Both the position numbers and the translations under genes were made by a program. Positions 26,401-41,400 of a DNA stretch of 64,000 nt are shown piece after piece; the stretch's first letter is position 1; every line of letters begins with the position of its first letter. The stretch spans positions 5,061,153 to 5,125,152 of the forward strand of contig OY987305.1 of assembly GCA_963920635.1 (NCBI GenBank), given 5' to 3'. The DNA comes from Pseudeuparius sepicola (taxonomy: Eukaryota; Arthropoda; Insecta; Coleoptera; Anthribidae). The notes below the pieces were generated by a model that had not been told where the DNA came from, did no database searches, and saw only the letters and a list, made by a program, of their open reading frames with translations.

Positions 26401-29400
26401 ATTTTTTTCCTGAAATCGGCAGTAAAGTGTCCCAAAATCGTCATTAAAAGCACATAAATCGTACAATAATGGGCTACATTATTGTACGATTTTTGATTTT
26501 TTCAATAAGTAGACCTTGGCGAGATGTAAACATCAAACGTCAAACGCGGAGAAATCGCCCGTCAAAAGTGACAAAATATTCAAAACCCGGCCGATAAAGG
26601 CCCATTTAACTTTTCGTACACATTGCGAAATTGTTTCCTATAGAAGCGCAATCCTTCAGTATACATATTTTAGTAGGTTTGAATATCAGTAGATTTCTTA
26701 TGGAGGCTGCACAAGAAGCAGCAGTTTGGTTTTTTCTGTACGAAGGTGCCGTCTTGACCTAGGTAGAGCGGTCGTCAAAGTCAAACAACGCCGCGCGTCG
26801 GTTATTATTTTCTTGCCTAATAAAACATTTTTTCCGATTAAAAAAAAATAATATGTAGTACCTCGGCACTGAAGTTCTTTTTATGACTCATGTGGTTTAT
26901 TTGCCTCGGCCAGAGGCCTCGGCAACTAAATTCCACATGAGTCGTAAAAAGTTGAACTTCAGTGCCTTGGTACATAAATAACTATTCTGCTGGTCACTGT
27001 AAAACGTAAAAAGTTTGCAAATTAATAAATTATTTTTTCAAACCAGCGCAGGTACTAATTTGGTGTAAAAATGATTGAATAAATTGCTATAAAATATAAT
27101 GCGATTATACTAAACTTCTCAAATAACCAGTCGGTAATTTGAAAAGAAATTTTTTGAGGTAAAAATCACACCCCTTTTAAATTTGACTCGCCTCGTATTT
27201 TCTGCACGAAAGCTTAGGTTAGAAAGAAAAATAAATATATGCAAAAATATGCTTCCTTCCATTTAGAAATTGAAGTAGGCTCAGAGAAATAACCAAGGAT
27301 ATTTCCCGCTAAAAAATAAATCTGTTAATTTTAAAACGTAACGTCCATTTTGATAGAGAAACGAGAAATATATTCACTGCGATTGTAGACAAGCCGACCC
27401 CGTCTTTAAATTATCGTTCAACTACCTTAATACAACATTACGAAATTCTACAGGGTGGCAGATGTAGCGTAAAAAGCGAGTCGTTGTTTAATTGGCGTGA
27501 AAACACGAGTGGAAACGGCACTAGGTACATCGGTAGAAAATTGACTTCCCGTTATGTCACGCATAGGCGGCATTTCACCTTTTGTAGTCGAGAAACAATG
27601 ATACAGTTATGAGGCGTTCGCCGGGCGAATAATGCGAGATAATTTCCATTGTTTTGTGCTGAGGCCGCGGCTACACCGCCGCGACCGCTGGTGTTTTGTT
27701 GCGCGCGTCTAAAAACCTCATCAGTCATGCCGACCACCTTGAGAAGGTGCGTTTCCGGGTCACGTCCGCGACGAAGCGCATCGACACAATGGCGTCTAAA
27801 AATACCCGGCGCTATAGACATTAATAACATATCGATCACAAGTGTGTTTACAAAATCGGTCAGGTTTATGGTCGTTTAATAGGATTGCCACATTCGGGCG
27901 CCAAAATTAAATTCCGAAGCGCCATCTTCGATTTCACAATGGCATGATTGATTATGGCCGTAATGACACCGTGTGGAGAGCGCTTTTATGTATGGTGGAA
28001 GTAGGGATTTTCGGGTATGCTTGGCCTGATTACAGCCCTGGGTGTTGCTGGGATGACGCACTTGTTTACCTCGGAAATTAATTAAGTCTGAATAATGAAA
28101 AATTGAAAATTCAAAAAGTGTTAACTGACGTTGCTCCTGCCCTTGAAATGTAAGGGTTAAATAACACGTCCCCTGTTTTTCTCGAATAAGTTGCGGGTTG
28201 GTTAAGCTTGAGCAAATTTGTTGATCAAAACAGAGCCCTTTCGAAAGCCTTTCTGAATTTACCAAGGTCCTTTTCACGTAGGTACTCGAAATAACATATT
28301 TTTAACCGACTAATTCTGTTGTATGTTTTGTTTTATGTTTGTTACCTCAGAACTCAGTCATTTGTAAACCGATTTGGACAATTCTTTTTTTATTTGAAAG
28401 GGTATACCTACAGAATGATTCCATTTAAATTTGAAGAAAAAATTCCACCCCTAAGGGTGGACAAATAGGGGGGGAAATTTCATATTGAACCGATTTCGAT
28501 GATTATTTTTATATTAGAAAGGGGTTACCTTAGGGGTGGTCACATTTAAATTTGAAGAGACAAATTTCAATCCTAAGGGTGGACAAATATTGGATGGAAT
28601 TATTTAATATTGGACCGATTTCGATAATTCTTAATAATTCACTAAAAAATAAGAAATAAAAAAATTTTAACAAAAAAATTAAAACCGACTTCAAAAATTT
28701 GCCCGTATGCACATTTCAACTAAAATTTTATAATTTTTTTCTCTTTCTACATTGAGTTATCTTTGGAGTCGATGACAGTAAGTTATGATGTATGATGTAT
28801 GTAGGATATGATGTATCCATACCTAAATAGATTTAAATTCGTTGCCTTGACTGTCACCAAATCCAAAGATAACTCAATGTAGAAAGAGAAAAATATTTCT
28901 AAAATTTTAGTTGAAATGTGCATGCAGGCAAATTTGTGAAGTCGGTGTTATTTTTTGTTATTTTTTTTTTAAGTTTGAGTGGAGTGTGCATACGGGCAAA
29001 TTTTTGAAGTCGGTTTTAATTTTTTTGTTATTTTTTTTGTCTATTATTAAAAGGAAATACACATTCCGCAATTTAAGAAACGACAATTTTTTTTTTGGAA
29101 AAAGGAACAATTAATTTACATTATACGGGGTGATTCAGTCCTGATGTAATAAATTCTGACCACAGTTGGAAAAAAATAGCTTAATACGAATATGAAATTA
29201 AAAAAATCTAATCAGCAAAAAATATTTCCCGAATATTTCTTTAAAAATGATCTACTTCATGTTCAATCAACGATTTGTCCCAACTTTATTACAATTTTTT
29301 CCTATGAATAATTGAAGCAGTGGTAATTTTTAGCATATTCAATATTTTATATTAAAAATTACTCGTGGATATTTATTTTGCAAAAAAAATTAAACAACTA

Positions 29401-32400
29401 AAGTGTATACATAATTTTTTAGAACAAATCGATGAGTTGCCATTAAATGAAAGATTTCATATCAAAAAATAATTTTTTTTTTGTATAAAGTCGGCAATTT
29501 TCAACTATTAATTACATTTTTCATGACACATCATCTATTATTTGTGGTGGAAAAATGAATTCTTTGTGACAAATGGACGATTTACCGTGAAAAATTTAAT
29601 TTTTGAAAACAAATTAAAGATTTGCCATCTGATCTGACTAGACCGCAAATGAGACTAGCCCAGAGCACCACTCACCACAAAATAAATGAAAGCAATACGT
29701 ATACGTATGTCTTGATTCTTTACGAAATCAATGCGCGCAAGCGCAACGTGCAAACGCAATAAAAGCCCGCCAACAACCAAGGTTACCTACTGGTCAACAA
29801 CGCCAAACGCCAATCCAAACCCACGCCAACTATAACCATAGTTTAGTTGGGTAATCTCATTTAACTGACATTCCTTTGTCAGTTGAATGTAGTGAAGCAC
29901 CTCGTGAAGAACACAAAATACCACGGACCAACCACGATGAAAGGTTAGAAGTTACGACGTACGAACCTACCGTTTTCTGGATTTGTGATTTGATCAGATC
30001 CACGCGCCGTTTTAATAAATTATGGAAAATCGTCGATTTGTCCTAAAAAACAATTTTTTGTGACAAATCATAGATTTGCCGCCGGGCGGCTACAATTATT
30101 TAGAGTAACTATGTGTATCTACCCAGTTGGTCATCTTAATGGGGACAAATTATTGCACAAAATGGCAACCCAGCAATGCATAACGTGTACCAAATTTGGT
30201 TGGAATTCCTACACGGGCTCGAAAGAAATTTAAAAAATGTGCAATTTTTTGAAAAATTTCAACACACCGTATATGGAGAACCAACCGTTTTTGAGGTAAT
30301 GACGGTAATGTTTATTATAATATCCAAACCTTTTATGCACTGCATTGAATATAACATCGAAACCGCTGCGCTACATTTTGTATTTCGCGTTCGCGGAATC
30401 ATGAAATACAGTCGTGCTATGTATTTTACCTCGGATCAGATCCTTTGCAACAAATAAATAAATTGTGCAGCGTTATAGAAATATTTCAATTTTTACCCGA
30501 CACATTGAACAATCCAAACGTCGCGTATTCATTACTTCCTTCCTCAGAGAAATAACCAAGGATAGAGGGAGCAACAGCCTCAAAATACATACATTTGTAG
30601 TCAACCAACATCTTATGCAAATTTACCGAAGTAAACAAACATTAGGCCCGTGTGTACAACGTTTACCTGAGATAGGTTATGTCCTGAGAAATATCAATTT
30701 AGCCACATACCACACACTTTCTGCGTCCCATTGTATACAAAATCAGTCACTATATCCTAAATACTAATAAATAGCCTTTAAATTAACAGAAAAACAATTA
30801 AAAACGGGAAAAATCCATACGTAAACAATCGGAAAACTTGACATGCTGGGCATACACAAAACAAATATCGCTGTGTTAACGGACGCGGCGCCCGCGGCAG
30901 CAAAAGCAGTGTTGCCATGTCGGGCGGTTTGAGGTATCTGTGACGATTTTATTAAAGTGATAACTAGATACTATAATTACACTTCAAGTTAGTTTTAGTT
31001 TAAAATTGTTACAAACAAGAAATTAATAACTACATTTGTTAATTTAGCGTTATGGGAGGTGTGCCTTCATTGAATCTCATTATTAAACCCTTCTATTTTG
31101 AAATGAAAGGCTGTAAACAATGGAGTACGCGGCATCACTCAAAAAGATGTTGGCTTTGTTTACTTTTTGTTCTTACTCCCTCTATCCTTGGTTATTTCTC
31201 TGAGGTGCGGGTCGAATCAGTCTTATCTTTCGATCTGGCGACTATTGACACAAATGTAGCGCTTTGTTTTTTCGCAACTCCGCTTTTTTGTGGTCGATGG
31301 AATATGTTCTTTACCGACCGACATCTGGAAGATTTCTCCCTTATCCCTTATCCATCGTAAAACGGCTCTAAATTTCCAGATTTCCCATCCGAAGAGAGGA
31401 GGCGTCCAAAATCGTCTCTTTTCAGCAATTTCCAGTGGGATCTAATCCAGCTTCGCTTGGATATTACCGACTGTCGCCTGGCGACGTCCTGAAAGATGGA
31501 TATTCTATGTATCTTTCACAACCCCCCCAGCAGAGAAATCAATTAGGTTACCTAATATTGGATCGTGTTTTTTTTCGTTGATTTTTACGACGGCTGAATG
31601 CCGAAAATTGTATGGTTTCTCAGTAAAATGCCTCCCATATTATTTTACCCCGCATTCAAAAGATTTCATTTATTTATAGTACATATTTTTTGCTAATGAA
31701 TTTACATTTAATCCGATTATTTTATGCAATTAGGTATGCCGTAGAATTAAGAAAGAAACAAGTCTAATTGCGTTTAATCATAAAGCGTAAAATATGGGCA
31801 TCATTTAGACCTAGGGGCAACGAAGTACGTATCATAAGCAGTCATTATCGGAGATTTTGGGACTTCCGAATCGTAGATTTATTTCAGTCCTCATTTACTG
31901 GCAGAACTTCGGTTATACTTTGGTATCGAAATATTGAGAGGGACTTGTAGAAATGTTAGGTTTAATGTTAAAATCTCATGTTGAATATAATTTTTTAAAT
32001 AATTTTTGTTATAAAGCGTTCGATTGTAATTTTAACTAGTGGCGCTCAAATGTAAACAAAATCAGGCGAACTGCAAGGGATCGCACTAAACAGCACGAGA
32101 GCTGTCAGATGCCCACTTTATAGGTATGAAAGAAGATAAAATAAATAATTGAAATCTGACTTACCCTGTACAGTTAGTTCATTGAGTGTAAGTAATTGAT
32201 AAACGAAATCAAAATCTGTACCGCAATTATTTGAAATGAAATCCCGGCCAATAAAGGCCCATTTAACTATTCGTACACATTGCGAAATTGTTACCTATAG
32301 CATCACAATCTTTCAGTATAAATATTTTAGTGGGTTTGAATATCAATAGATTTATTATGGAGGCTGCACAACAAGCAGCAGTTTGGTTTTTCTCTTCAAA

Positions 32401-35400
32401 GCCGCAGTGTCTTTGTCATACTTGACCTAGGTAGAGCGATCGTCAAAGTCAAGCAACGCCGCGCGTAGTCGGTTCAGGGACTGGTGATCCCTTATTATTA
32501 TTTTCTTGCCTAATAAAACATTTTTTTTTCCGATTTCAAAAAAAATATAATATGTACCTCGGCACTGAAGTTCTTTTTATGACTCGTGGTTTATTTGCCT
32601 CGGCCAGAGGCCTCGGCAACTAAGTTCCACATGAGTCATAAAAAGTTGAACTTCAGTGCCTTGGTACATAAATAACTATTAATTCCAAATTCGTATTAAG
32701 CAATTTTTTTTTCTCACCTGTGGTTAATTTTTTTTACATCATGACTGAATCACATGGCTTTATCGCTATAATTTTATACATTGTAGGCTAGTCAACACTT
32801 CTGCGTTGACCAGGTCTGTATACGATTCTGTTGGCACCAGAATTTGGAAGATTTTCTTAAAGAAACGACCTACTCCGCCCTTGAACCCACTGGTAGGCAC
32901 CTTCCCTCCGAAAATTAATTTACTTTTCGTCGGGGATGATTTTTCGGCGTAATGCGGTAGGACAAAAATTACATTTGCCCCCCCCTCTAGCACCGGAAAA
33001 TAACATCAACCCTTTTAGACCCCCAGGCCTCCCCAACGGCGGTAAAAATAAGCGAGCGCTGCGTAAAGAAAGGTTTTTTCACGAATTCGAAGGTAGAGAA
33101 CAAAAGGAACTTAAAAAATATACAGGGTGGTCCAACTTTTTTAATTATTTTAAAACGGTAGGATGGTGTTTGTTTTTCGTTTTCGTTATTAGTGGGACGT
33201 TTCGATAAAGTTTATCCTATTTTCAAATATTTCCAAAGCATTATTAATTTTTAATTTAAAATTTAAAAAAAACAATTACCCCAACTATAAGGTCCTATAG
33301 AAATGTTAGTTGGCCAGGTAAATTTATAAAACTTTTGATATTTGGGTTTCGGGGAGTGCTGATTAAAGCTACGTTGTCAGATTTTCTATAAAAAAAAACG
33401 CTGATAGCATTTTTTAACGTATCATATCGAAAAAATCATATACTTAAAAAATATGGCATATTTAAGCATTATTTTAAAAAGACAAAACGATGTTCTTTGC
33501 CGTTTTCTTTATTAATACGACATTTTTGGGCAGTTTTAAATAAGTTTGCTCCATTTTCAGATATTTCCAAAGCATTCCTGATTTTTAATTGAAAATAAAA
33601 GAATTCAATTTTCCCAACTTTAAGGCCCTGTAGAAATATTAGTCGGCGAAGTAAATTAATTAAACTTGGGGCATTGGGGTTTCAGGGGATGCTGAATAAA
33701 CCCACGTTGCCAGATTTCCGATAAAAAAACCCAGTAATAGCATTTTCCAAAAAATCGCATCGAAAAAACCATAGCCAGGCCGTGGAATAGTAGATATGTC
33801 CCACTTGAAACAGCATAAAAAAACTCTAATTGGCGTCACAAAAAGAATATAGGACATAAGGGTCACGGGTCACCCAATTTTCAAAAATATACACATTCTA
33901 CAAGCAACATAATATTTCACTATTAAGGTTTTTTAAGGTTGTCGTCAAACACAACGTAAAGGTTAATGCACCATATAATATTGTCAAAAGGTCTCTAAAA
34001 AGCCATATCGATTATAACTATTTACGCAAGTATATCCTAAGATTATGGCACGGCTATGCACCGCATTTCGCTGCACAAGTGGCCAGCCGTCGAACGGTGT
34101 AACCCATGCAAGTATTGATGATATTATATTAGGCGAGTATGCAGTCACTTGTTTTTACTACAATATCTATCTTCGCTGCCTCCTTTATCTCTTTCTACTA
34201 CTAATACCAGGTTCGGTTTAATATGGTTAAAAAAGTGTTTCGTCTCGTATTTTATTGCCGAGGCGCCTGTTCTCGAGCTACTCTCGTAAAATATAAATGA
34301 ACTCGCTCGGAACATAGTGATATACGGGGCGCGATCTCTTTCATAACATTTACCACGCTCTGCTGTTGGTAAAAATACCAAACTTATTAGCAGAAATCAC
34401 CCGTATAAAATTCAAAGGTTTTTATGCGGTCGAAGACGACCTAGTCAAGGAGGCAGCCTATAAGAAAGCGAGCGTAGCGATTTGATTGGTCGGCGTTTCG
34501 GAAATCCAAGGAGCAGGTGTAGATGTAGGCCAGTTAGGCCAGTATAACCAGTGCCGTGCACGGAAATAAGGATTGCGCTTTATATTACGGATTTTGGTTT
34601 TGTGTATAGATTTTTGTGTGTGTTGTTTTGTGTGAAACAAAATTATTGTTTTGCTTTGGTTTCAATTATTTCCAAGTTTATTTTATTGCTTTTAGAGCAT
34701 TTAAATAAAATTTTTATATTACTAAGCAAACGCAGCCCAAGCGTTTTTATGCTGTTCCAAGTGACTTTATTTATACCATACTAAAGAGGGATGTTTCTGT
34801 GGCATACCAGGGATTCGAACCCGGGACTCCTACTGGGGCGTTTTAAACCAACTAAGCTACCGGAGTATACGCCAATAAACCAGTGTTCGCAAGATTATTT
34901 TTAACCAAAATAAGTGCGAACCAATCTCGTGTAAGCGATCAGAAGCCATTCACGATTAGTTATGTATTATTGTTGTACGATATTCTTACAAATCTGGTCT
35001 TTCCTCGTTGAATCTCGCTATTTTCTGCGGATTTGTTTTCTCGAGGTAAACCCAAACCCGTTCCTACCGAAAATAGTTGAAGTATCTTAATGAAAAATTT
35101 TTCTGTTTGGGAAAAGCGTAATATCCGAGAATACCAGCGAAATTGATATTAAATATAATGCGAGAAGTCAGGGGGACTTAACTTTCATCCGGTATATTGG
35201 AAATTCTGAGGGACGTGGAAATTCGCAAGGTCTATACATGGTGCAAACGCCGACAACGTAAAAAGAAAACATTAAGACGGAAGTTAAATTTTTATATTTC
35301 AGACGTAACGTCAAGTCCGTAGTTTATTAAAAATTTATTTCTTTATACAGTGACTAATTATGCTGCGTTTGCTTTGTATAATAAACTTTGAAATAATTGA

Positions 35401-38400
35401 AACCAAAGCAAACCAATAATTTTGTTTCACACAAAACAACACCACACACAAATCTAAACACAAAACCAAAATCCGTGATAAAGCTCAATCCTTATTTCCG
35501 TGCACGGCACTGGTTATACTGGCCTAACTGGCCTACGTCGACACCTGCTCCGTGGATTTCCGAAACGTCGACCAATCAAATCGCTACGCTCGCTTTCTTA
35601 TTGGCTGCCTCCTTGACTAGGTCGACGTCGACCGCATAAAAACCTTCGAATTTTACACGGGTGATTTCTGCAGATAAGTCTGGTATTTTTACCAGTAGCA
35701 GAGCGTGGTAAATGCTATGAAAGAGATCGCGCCCCGTATATCACTTTGTTCCGAGTGAGTTCATTTATGTTTTACCAGAGTAGCTCGAGAACAGGCGCCT
35801 CGGCAATAAAATACGAGACGACACACTTTTTTAACCATATTAAACCGCACCTGGTATTAGCAGTAAAAAGAGTTGAAGGAGACAGAGACGATATATATTG
35901 TAGTAAAAACAAGTGACTGCATGCTCGCCTAATATAATATAACCAATACTTGCATGGGTTACACTGTTCGACGGCTGGCCACTTGTGCAGCGAAATGCGG
36001 TGGATAGCCGTGCCATAATTTCACAGATCTTAGGATATACTTGCGTAAATAGTTATAATCGATATGGGTTTTTAGAGACCTTTTGACAATATGTTATGTT
36101 GTGTTTGACGACAACCTTAAAAAAAAACCTTAAAAGTGAAATATTATGTTGCTTGTAGAATATGTATATTTTTGAAAACTGCGTGACGTTTATGTCCTAT
36201 ATTCTTTTTGTGACGCCAATTAGAGTTTTTTTTATGCTGTTTAAAGTGACTTTAGAAATACTATACTCAAAAGCAAACAGGGCCTTTCCTTTGTCAAATA
36301 CATTATTTCTATCACCGACTCTCCTTGTATCTTGGAAACAACAAGCGATAACACGATAAGAGATATAAGAGATATGATTTAAGAAAACACATTTATCTAT
36401 TTTCAATAGAAAAATCGTGTGTGACTCATAGACGTATGAGAAATCCGCTAAGTTTTTATCCGCATGGGTCCCAAAATCGAGGGAACGGGGGCTATGCCAA
36501 ATTAAATGGAATACCTCGACTCTAGATGTGTTATGCGGGTTTAGGGGTTTCCTACGTAATAGGGGAACAGGGAAACCCCGAGTTTCACCATTTGACGACG
36601 TAGTTAATTAAGCACCGCGTAGGTTTTATATTTTGGATGTGGCTTTTAATATCTCTCGACGTTTGATCTTTTTATTTCCTTTTACGACGATTTTATGTTT
36701 TTATTTCAGATAACAGTGTACCTAGGAAAGAGAGATTTCGTGGATCACATATCCCACGTTGATCCGATAGGTAAGCCCAACTCGTTTCCTACCCTTTGAG
36801 GATTTTATTTCACAATAGGGCGGCATATAACAATCCCCTGATATTTTATAATACCGCGGGTATGAGTTTTGAGTTGAAATTCTTTTTGTGCTTTCCTCCG
36901 AAAACCTTATCTACCTCTAAACAATGCATAGAATAATTTAAGAGATGTACAGGGTGATTCAGTTTTAATCTGCAGCACTTCAACAGGTGATAGAAAACCA
37001 AAAAATAACCGCACTTTCTTCTATAAACTATATCATTTTAAGGCCTTATAAAAAAGTTACAGGGTGTTAAAGTTGCAAGAAATATGTGGAATTTATTGAA
37101 TATTTTACAAACTAGTTGAGATATTTAAGTCATATTTGGTACACGTTATAACGGCACGGGTTAGCATAAAACCTGTTAATATCAAACATCTTGAACAACC
37201 AGTGGCGTAGAAATGGGTAATTAGTATAATTTATTTTAGAAAAAAAAATAGAACCACCTTGATAGCAATAAAATGTATTCAATTTCTTATGTAAATTTTA
37301 ATTGTAAACAAAAACGTTCTCTTAGCATTTTTTCATATGTGTCATGGTATTATTTCGGGGTACATCTGAAAAATTAACTTAAAACTTTTCTCCATAAGTA
37401 ACACTCAAAGTAGAAAAAATGTGTTTTTTACTTTAAATACAGTAACTTTTCCCAATAAACTTACCCATTCAAGGTTTTACTTTTCAAGATACAGAGCGTA
37501 ACATTAATTGTATCTTCCTTAAATGTTTTAGACCCTGTATCTTCAAAAGTATAGCCTTAAATAGGTGAGTTTATTGGAAAAAGTTACTTTATTTCAGGTA
37601 GCAAACACATTATTTCTACTTTAAGTGTTACTTATGGAGCAATTTTTTAGATAATTTTTCAGAAATACCCCGAAATAATACAAAAAATCAAATTTGCCAC
37701 GAAACCATGACATACGAAAAATTGCCAAGAGGGCATTTTTGTTTAAAATTACAATCTACATAAGAAATTGAATACATTTTATTGCTATACAAGGTGGTTC
37801 TATTTTTTTCTAAAATAAATTATACTAATTACCCATTTCTACGCCACTGGTTGTTCAAGATGTTTGATATTAACAGGTTTTATGCTAACCCATGCCGTTA
37901 TAACGTGTACCAAATGTGACTTAAATATCTCAACTAGTTTGTAAAATATTCAATAAATTCCACATATTTCTTGCAACTTTAACACCCTGTAACTTTTTTA
38001 TAAGGCCTTAAAATGATATAGTTTATAGAAGAAAGTGCGGTTATTTTTTGGTTTTCTATCACCTGTTGAAGTGTTGCAGATTAAAACTGAATCACCCTGT
38101 ACATATTTTTCAAGCTTTCACTTTCCTTCATCGCGTCTAAAGTAATAGTACAGATCTAAGCCACGTTATGAAGCACTGACACTTTTTTCAGAAGGTGAAT
38201 AGACGCTTTCTGAACGATTTAGAGGAGGAGCTGTCAACGTTATTAAAATCAGAGCGTGCGTGCCGCTCTCATTTGCTGACGTGGCTTAAACCTGCACTCG
38301 AGGTTAGTATCTTAACGGCACGTTTCTCGTTTCAGACGGTGTGGTGTTGATAGACCCCGACTACGTGAAAGACAGGAAAGTGTTCGGCCACGTCCTCGCC

Positions 38401-41400
38401 GCCTTCAGATATGGCAGGGAGGACCTCGACGTCCTCGGCCTCACGTTCAGGAAAGACCTCTACCTGGCCGCCGAACAGATATACCCGCCCACCGAGAGCC
38501 CGCAACAGAACAAGAGACCGCTGACGAAACTCCAGGAGCGCCTGATGAAGAAGTTGGGCGCCCACGCGTACCCCTTCTACTTCGAGCTGCCGCCGCATTG
38601 CCCGGCCTCGGTGACGCTGCAGCCGGCGCCCGGCGATACGGGGAAGCCCTGCGGGGTGGATTACGAACTGAAGGCGTTCGTGGCCGACGCGCAAGACGAC
38701 AAACCGCACAAAAGGAATTCTGTCAGGTGAGGAAGTGGGAGAGTTCGGGAAGAAGGTAGATCCGGCAACGCCGCGTTACGCGGATATAGTTGGGGGCCGA
38801 CGATTTTTGGAGATACCAACGAGCGGACGTGTTAGGTCTTATATTTGGCTCAAAACTACAAAATTTTATTATTTAGCGTGGTTATTAAAAAATGTGTAAT
38901 CGTATTTCCCTCATTGCTAATATACTAATTGTGAAATGAAACGCGCAAGACGACAAACCGCACAAAAAGAATTCTGTCAGGTGAGGAAGTGGGAGATTTC
39001 GGGAAGAAGGTAGATCCGGCAACGCCGCGTTACGCGGATATAGTTGAGGGCCGGCGATTTTTGGAGATACCAACGAGCGGACGTGTTACGTCTTATATTT
39101 GGCTCTAAACTACAAAATTTAATTACTTAGCGTGGTTATTAAAAAATGTGTAATCGTATTTCCCTCATTGCTAATATACTAATTGCGAAATGAAACGCGC
39201 AAGACGACAAACCGCACAAAAGGAATTCTGTCAGGTGAGGAAGTGGGAGATTTCGGGAAGAAGGTAGATCCGGCAACGCCGCATTACGCGGATATAGTTG
39301 AGGGCCGAGGATTTTTGGAGATACCGACGAGGCGGACGCGTTAGGTCTTATATTTGGCTCTAAACTACAAAATTTAATTATTTAGCGTGGTTATTAAAAA
39401 ATGTGTAATCGTATTTCCCTCATTGCTAATATACTAATTGCGAAATGAAACGCGCAAGACGACAAACCGCACAAAAGGAATTCTGTCAGGTGAGGAAGTG
39501 GGAGATTTCGGGAAGAAGGTAGATCCGGCAACGCCGCATTACGCGGATATAGTTGAGGGCCGAGGATTTTTGGAGATACCGACGAGGCGGACGCGTTAGG
39601 TCTTATATTTGGCTCTAAACTACAAAATTTAATTACTTAGCGTGGTTATTAAAAAATGTGTAATCGTATTTCCCTCATTGCTAATATACTAATTGCGAAA
39701 TGAAACGCGCAAGACGACAAACCGCACAAAAGGAATTCTGTCAGGTGAGGAAGTGGGAGATTTCGGGAAGAAGGTAGATCCGGCAACGCCGCATTACGCG
39801 GATATAGTTGAGGGCCGAGGATTTTTGGAGATACCGACGAGGCGGACGCGTTAGGTCTTATATTTGGCTCTAAACTACAAAATTTAATTACTTAGCGTGG
39901 TTATTAAAAAATGTGTAATCGTATTTCCCTCATTGCTAATATACTAATTGCGAAATGAAACGCGCAAGACGACAAACCGCACAAAAGGAATTCTGTCAGG
40001 TGAGGAAGTGGGAGATTTCGGGAAGAAGGTAGATCCGGCAACGCCGCATTACGCGGATATAGTTGAGGGCCGAGGATTTTTGGAGATACCGACGAGGCGG
40101 ACGCGTTAGGTCTTATATTTGGCTCTAAACTACAAAATTTAATTACTTAGCGTGGTTATTAAAAAATGTGTAATCGTATTTCCCTCATTGCTAATATACT
40201 AATTGCGAAATGAAACGCGCAAGACGACAAACCGCACAAAAGGAATTCTGTCAGGTGAGGAAGTGGGAGATTTCGGGAAGAAGGTAGATCCGGCAACGCC
40301 GCATTACGCGGATATAGTTGAGGGCCGAGGATTTTTGGAGATACCGACGAGGCGGACGCGTTAGGTCTTATATTTGGCTCTAAACTACAAAATTTAATTA
40401 CTTAGCGTGGTTATTAAAAAATGTGTAATCGTATTTCCCTCATCGCTAATATACTAATTGCGAAATGAAACGCGCAAGACGACAAACCGCACAAAAGGAA
40501 TTCTGTCAGGTGAGGAAGTGGGAGATTTCGGGAAGAAGGTAGATCCGGCAACGCCGCATTACGCGGATATAGTTGAGGGCCGAGGATTTTTGGAGATACC
40601 GACGAGGCGGACGCGTTAGGTCTTATATTTGGCTCTAAACTACAAAATTTAATTATTTAGCGTGGTTATTAAAAAATGTGTAATCGTATTTCCCTCATTG
40701 CTAATATACTAATTGCGAAATGAAACGCGCAAGACGACAAACCGCACAAAAGGAATTCTGTCAGGTGAGGAAGTGGGAGATTTCGGGAAGAAGGTAGATC
40801 CGGCAACGCCGCATTACGCGGATATAGTTGAGGGCCGAGGATTTTTGGAGATACCGACGAGGCGGACGCGTTAGGTCTTATATTTGGCTCTAAACTACAA
40901 AATTTAATTACTTAGCGTGGTTATTAAAAAATGTGTAATCGTATTTCCCTCATTGCTAATATACTAATTGCGAAATGAAACGCGCAAGACGACAAACCGC
41001 ACAAAAGGAATTCTGTCAGGTGAGGAAGTGGGAGATTTCGGGAAGAAGGTAGATCCGGCAACGCCGCGTTACGCGGATATAGTTGAGGGCCGAGGATTTT
41101 TGGAGATACCGACGAGGCGGACGCGTTAGGTCTTATATTTGGCTCTAAACTACAAAATTTAATTACTTAGCGTGGTTATTAAAAAATGTGTAATCGTATT
41201 TCCCTCATCGCTAATATACTAATTGCGAAATGAAACGCGCAAGACTACAAACCGCACAAAAGGAATTCTGTCAGGTGAGGAAGTGGGAGATTTCGGGAAG
41301 AAGGTAGATCCGGCAACGCCGCATTACGCGGATATAGTTGAGGGCCGAGGATTTTTGGAGATACCGACGAGGCGGACGCGTTAGGTCTTATATTTGGCTC

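Larger units (their letters stand above)
29126..32754. mobile_element. long inverted-repeat-bounded region (CGGGGTGATTCAGTC ends), composite
   Basis: The left terminus at 29126 and the right terminus at about 32754 are inverses over about 70 bp (GTGATTCAGTC, ACCACAG, GCTTAATACGAAT shared). The interior is not obviously paired and includes an IR-bounded block (30542-31204) and family B copy 3. It may be one large element with nested insertions, or two separate solo arms. No transposase frame is recognised. Confidence 0.45.

Noticed and set aside
27552..27839. 95-codon minus-strand open frame in the CG-rich island
   Set aside because: CG-rich DNA has few stops by chance; no family resemblance.
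31052..31360. 102-codon open frame in the inverted-repeat block
   Set aside because: It crosses the right end of the 30542-31204 repeat, which argues against a conserved gene.
38332..38709. 125-codon open frame on the minus strand over the large arrestin exon
   Set aside because: Antisense shadow of a GC-rich, strongly coding exon; no own motif.
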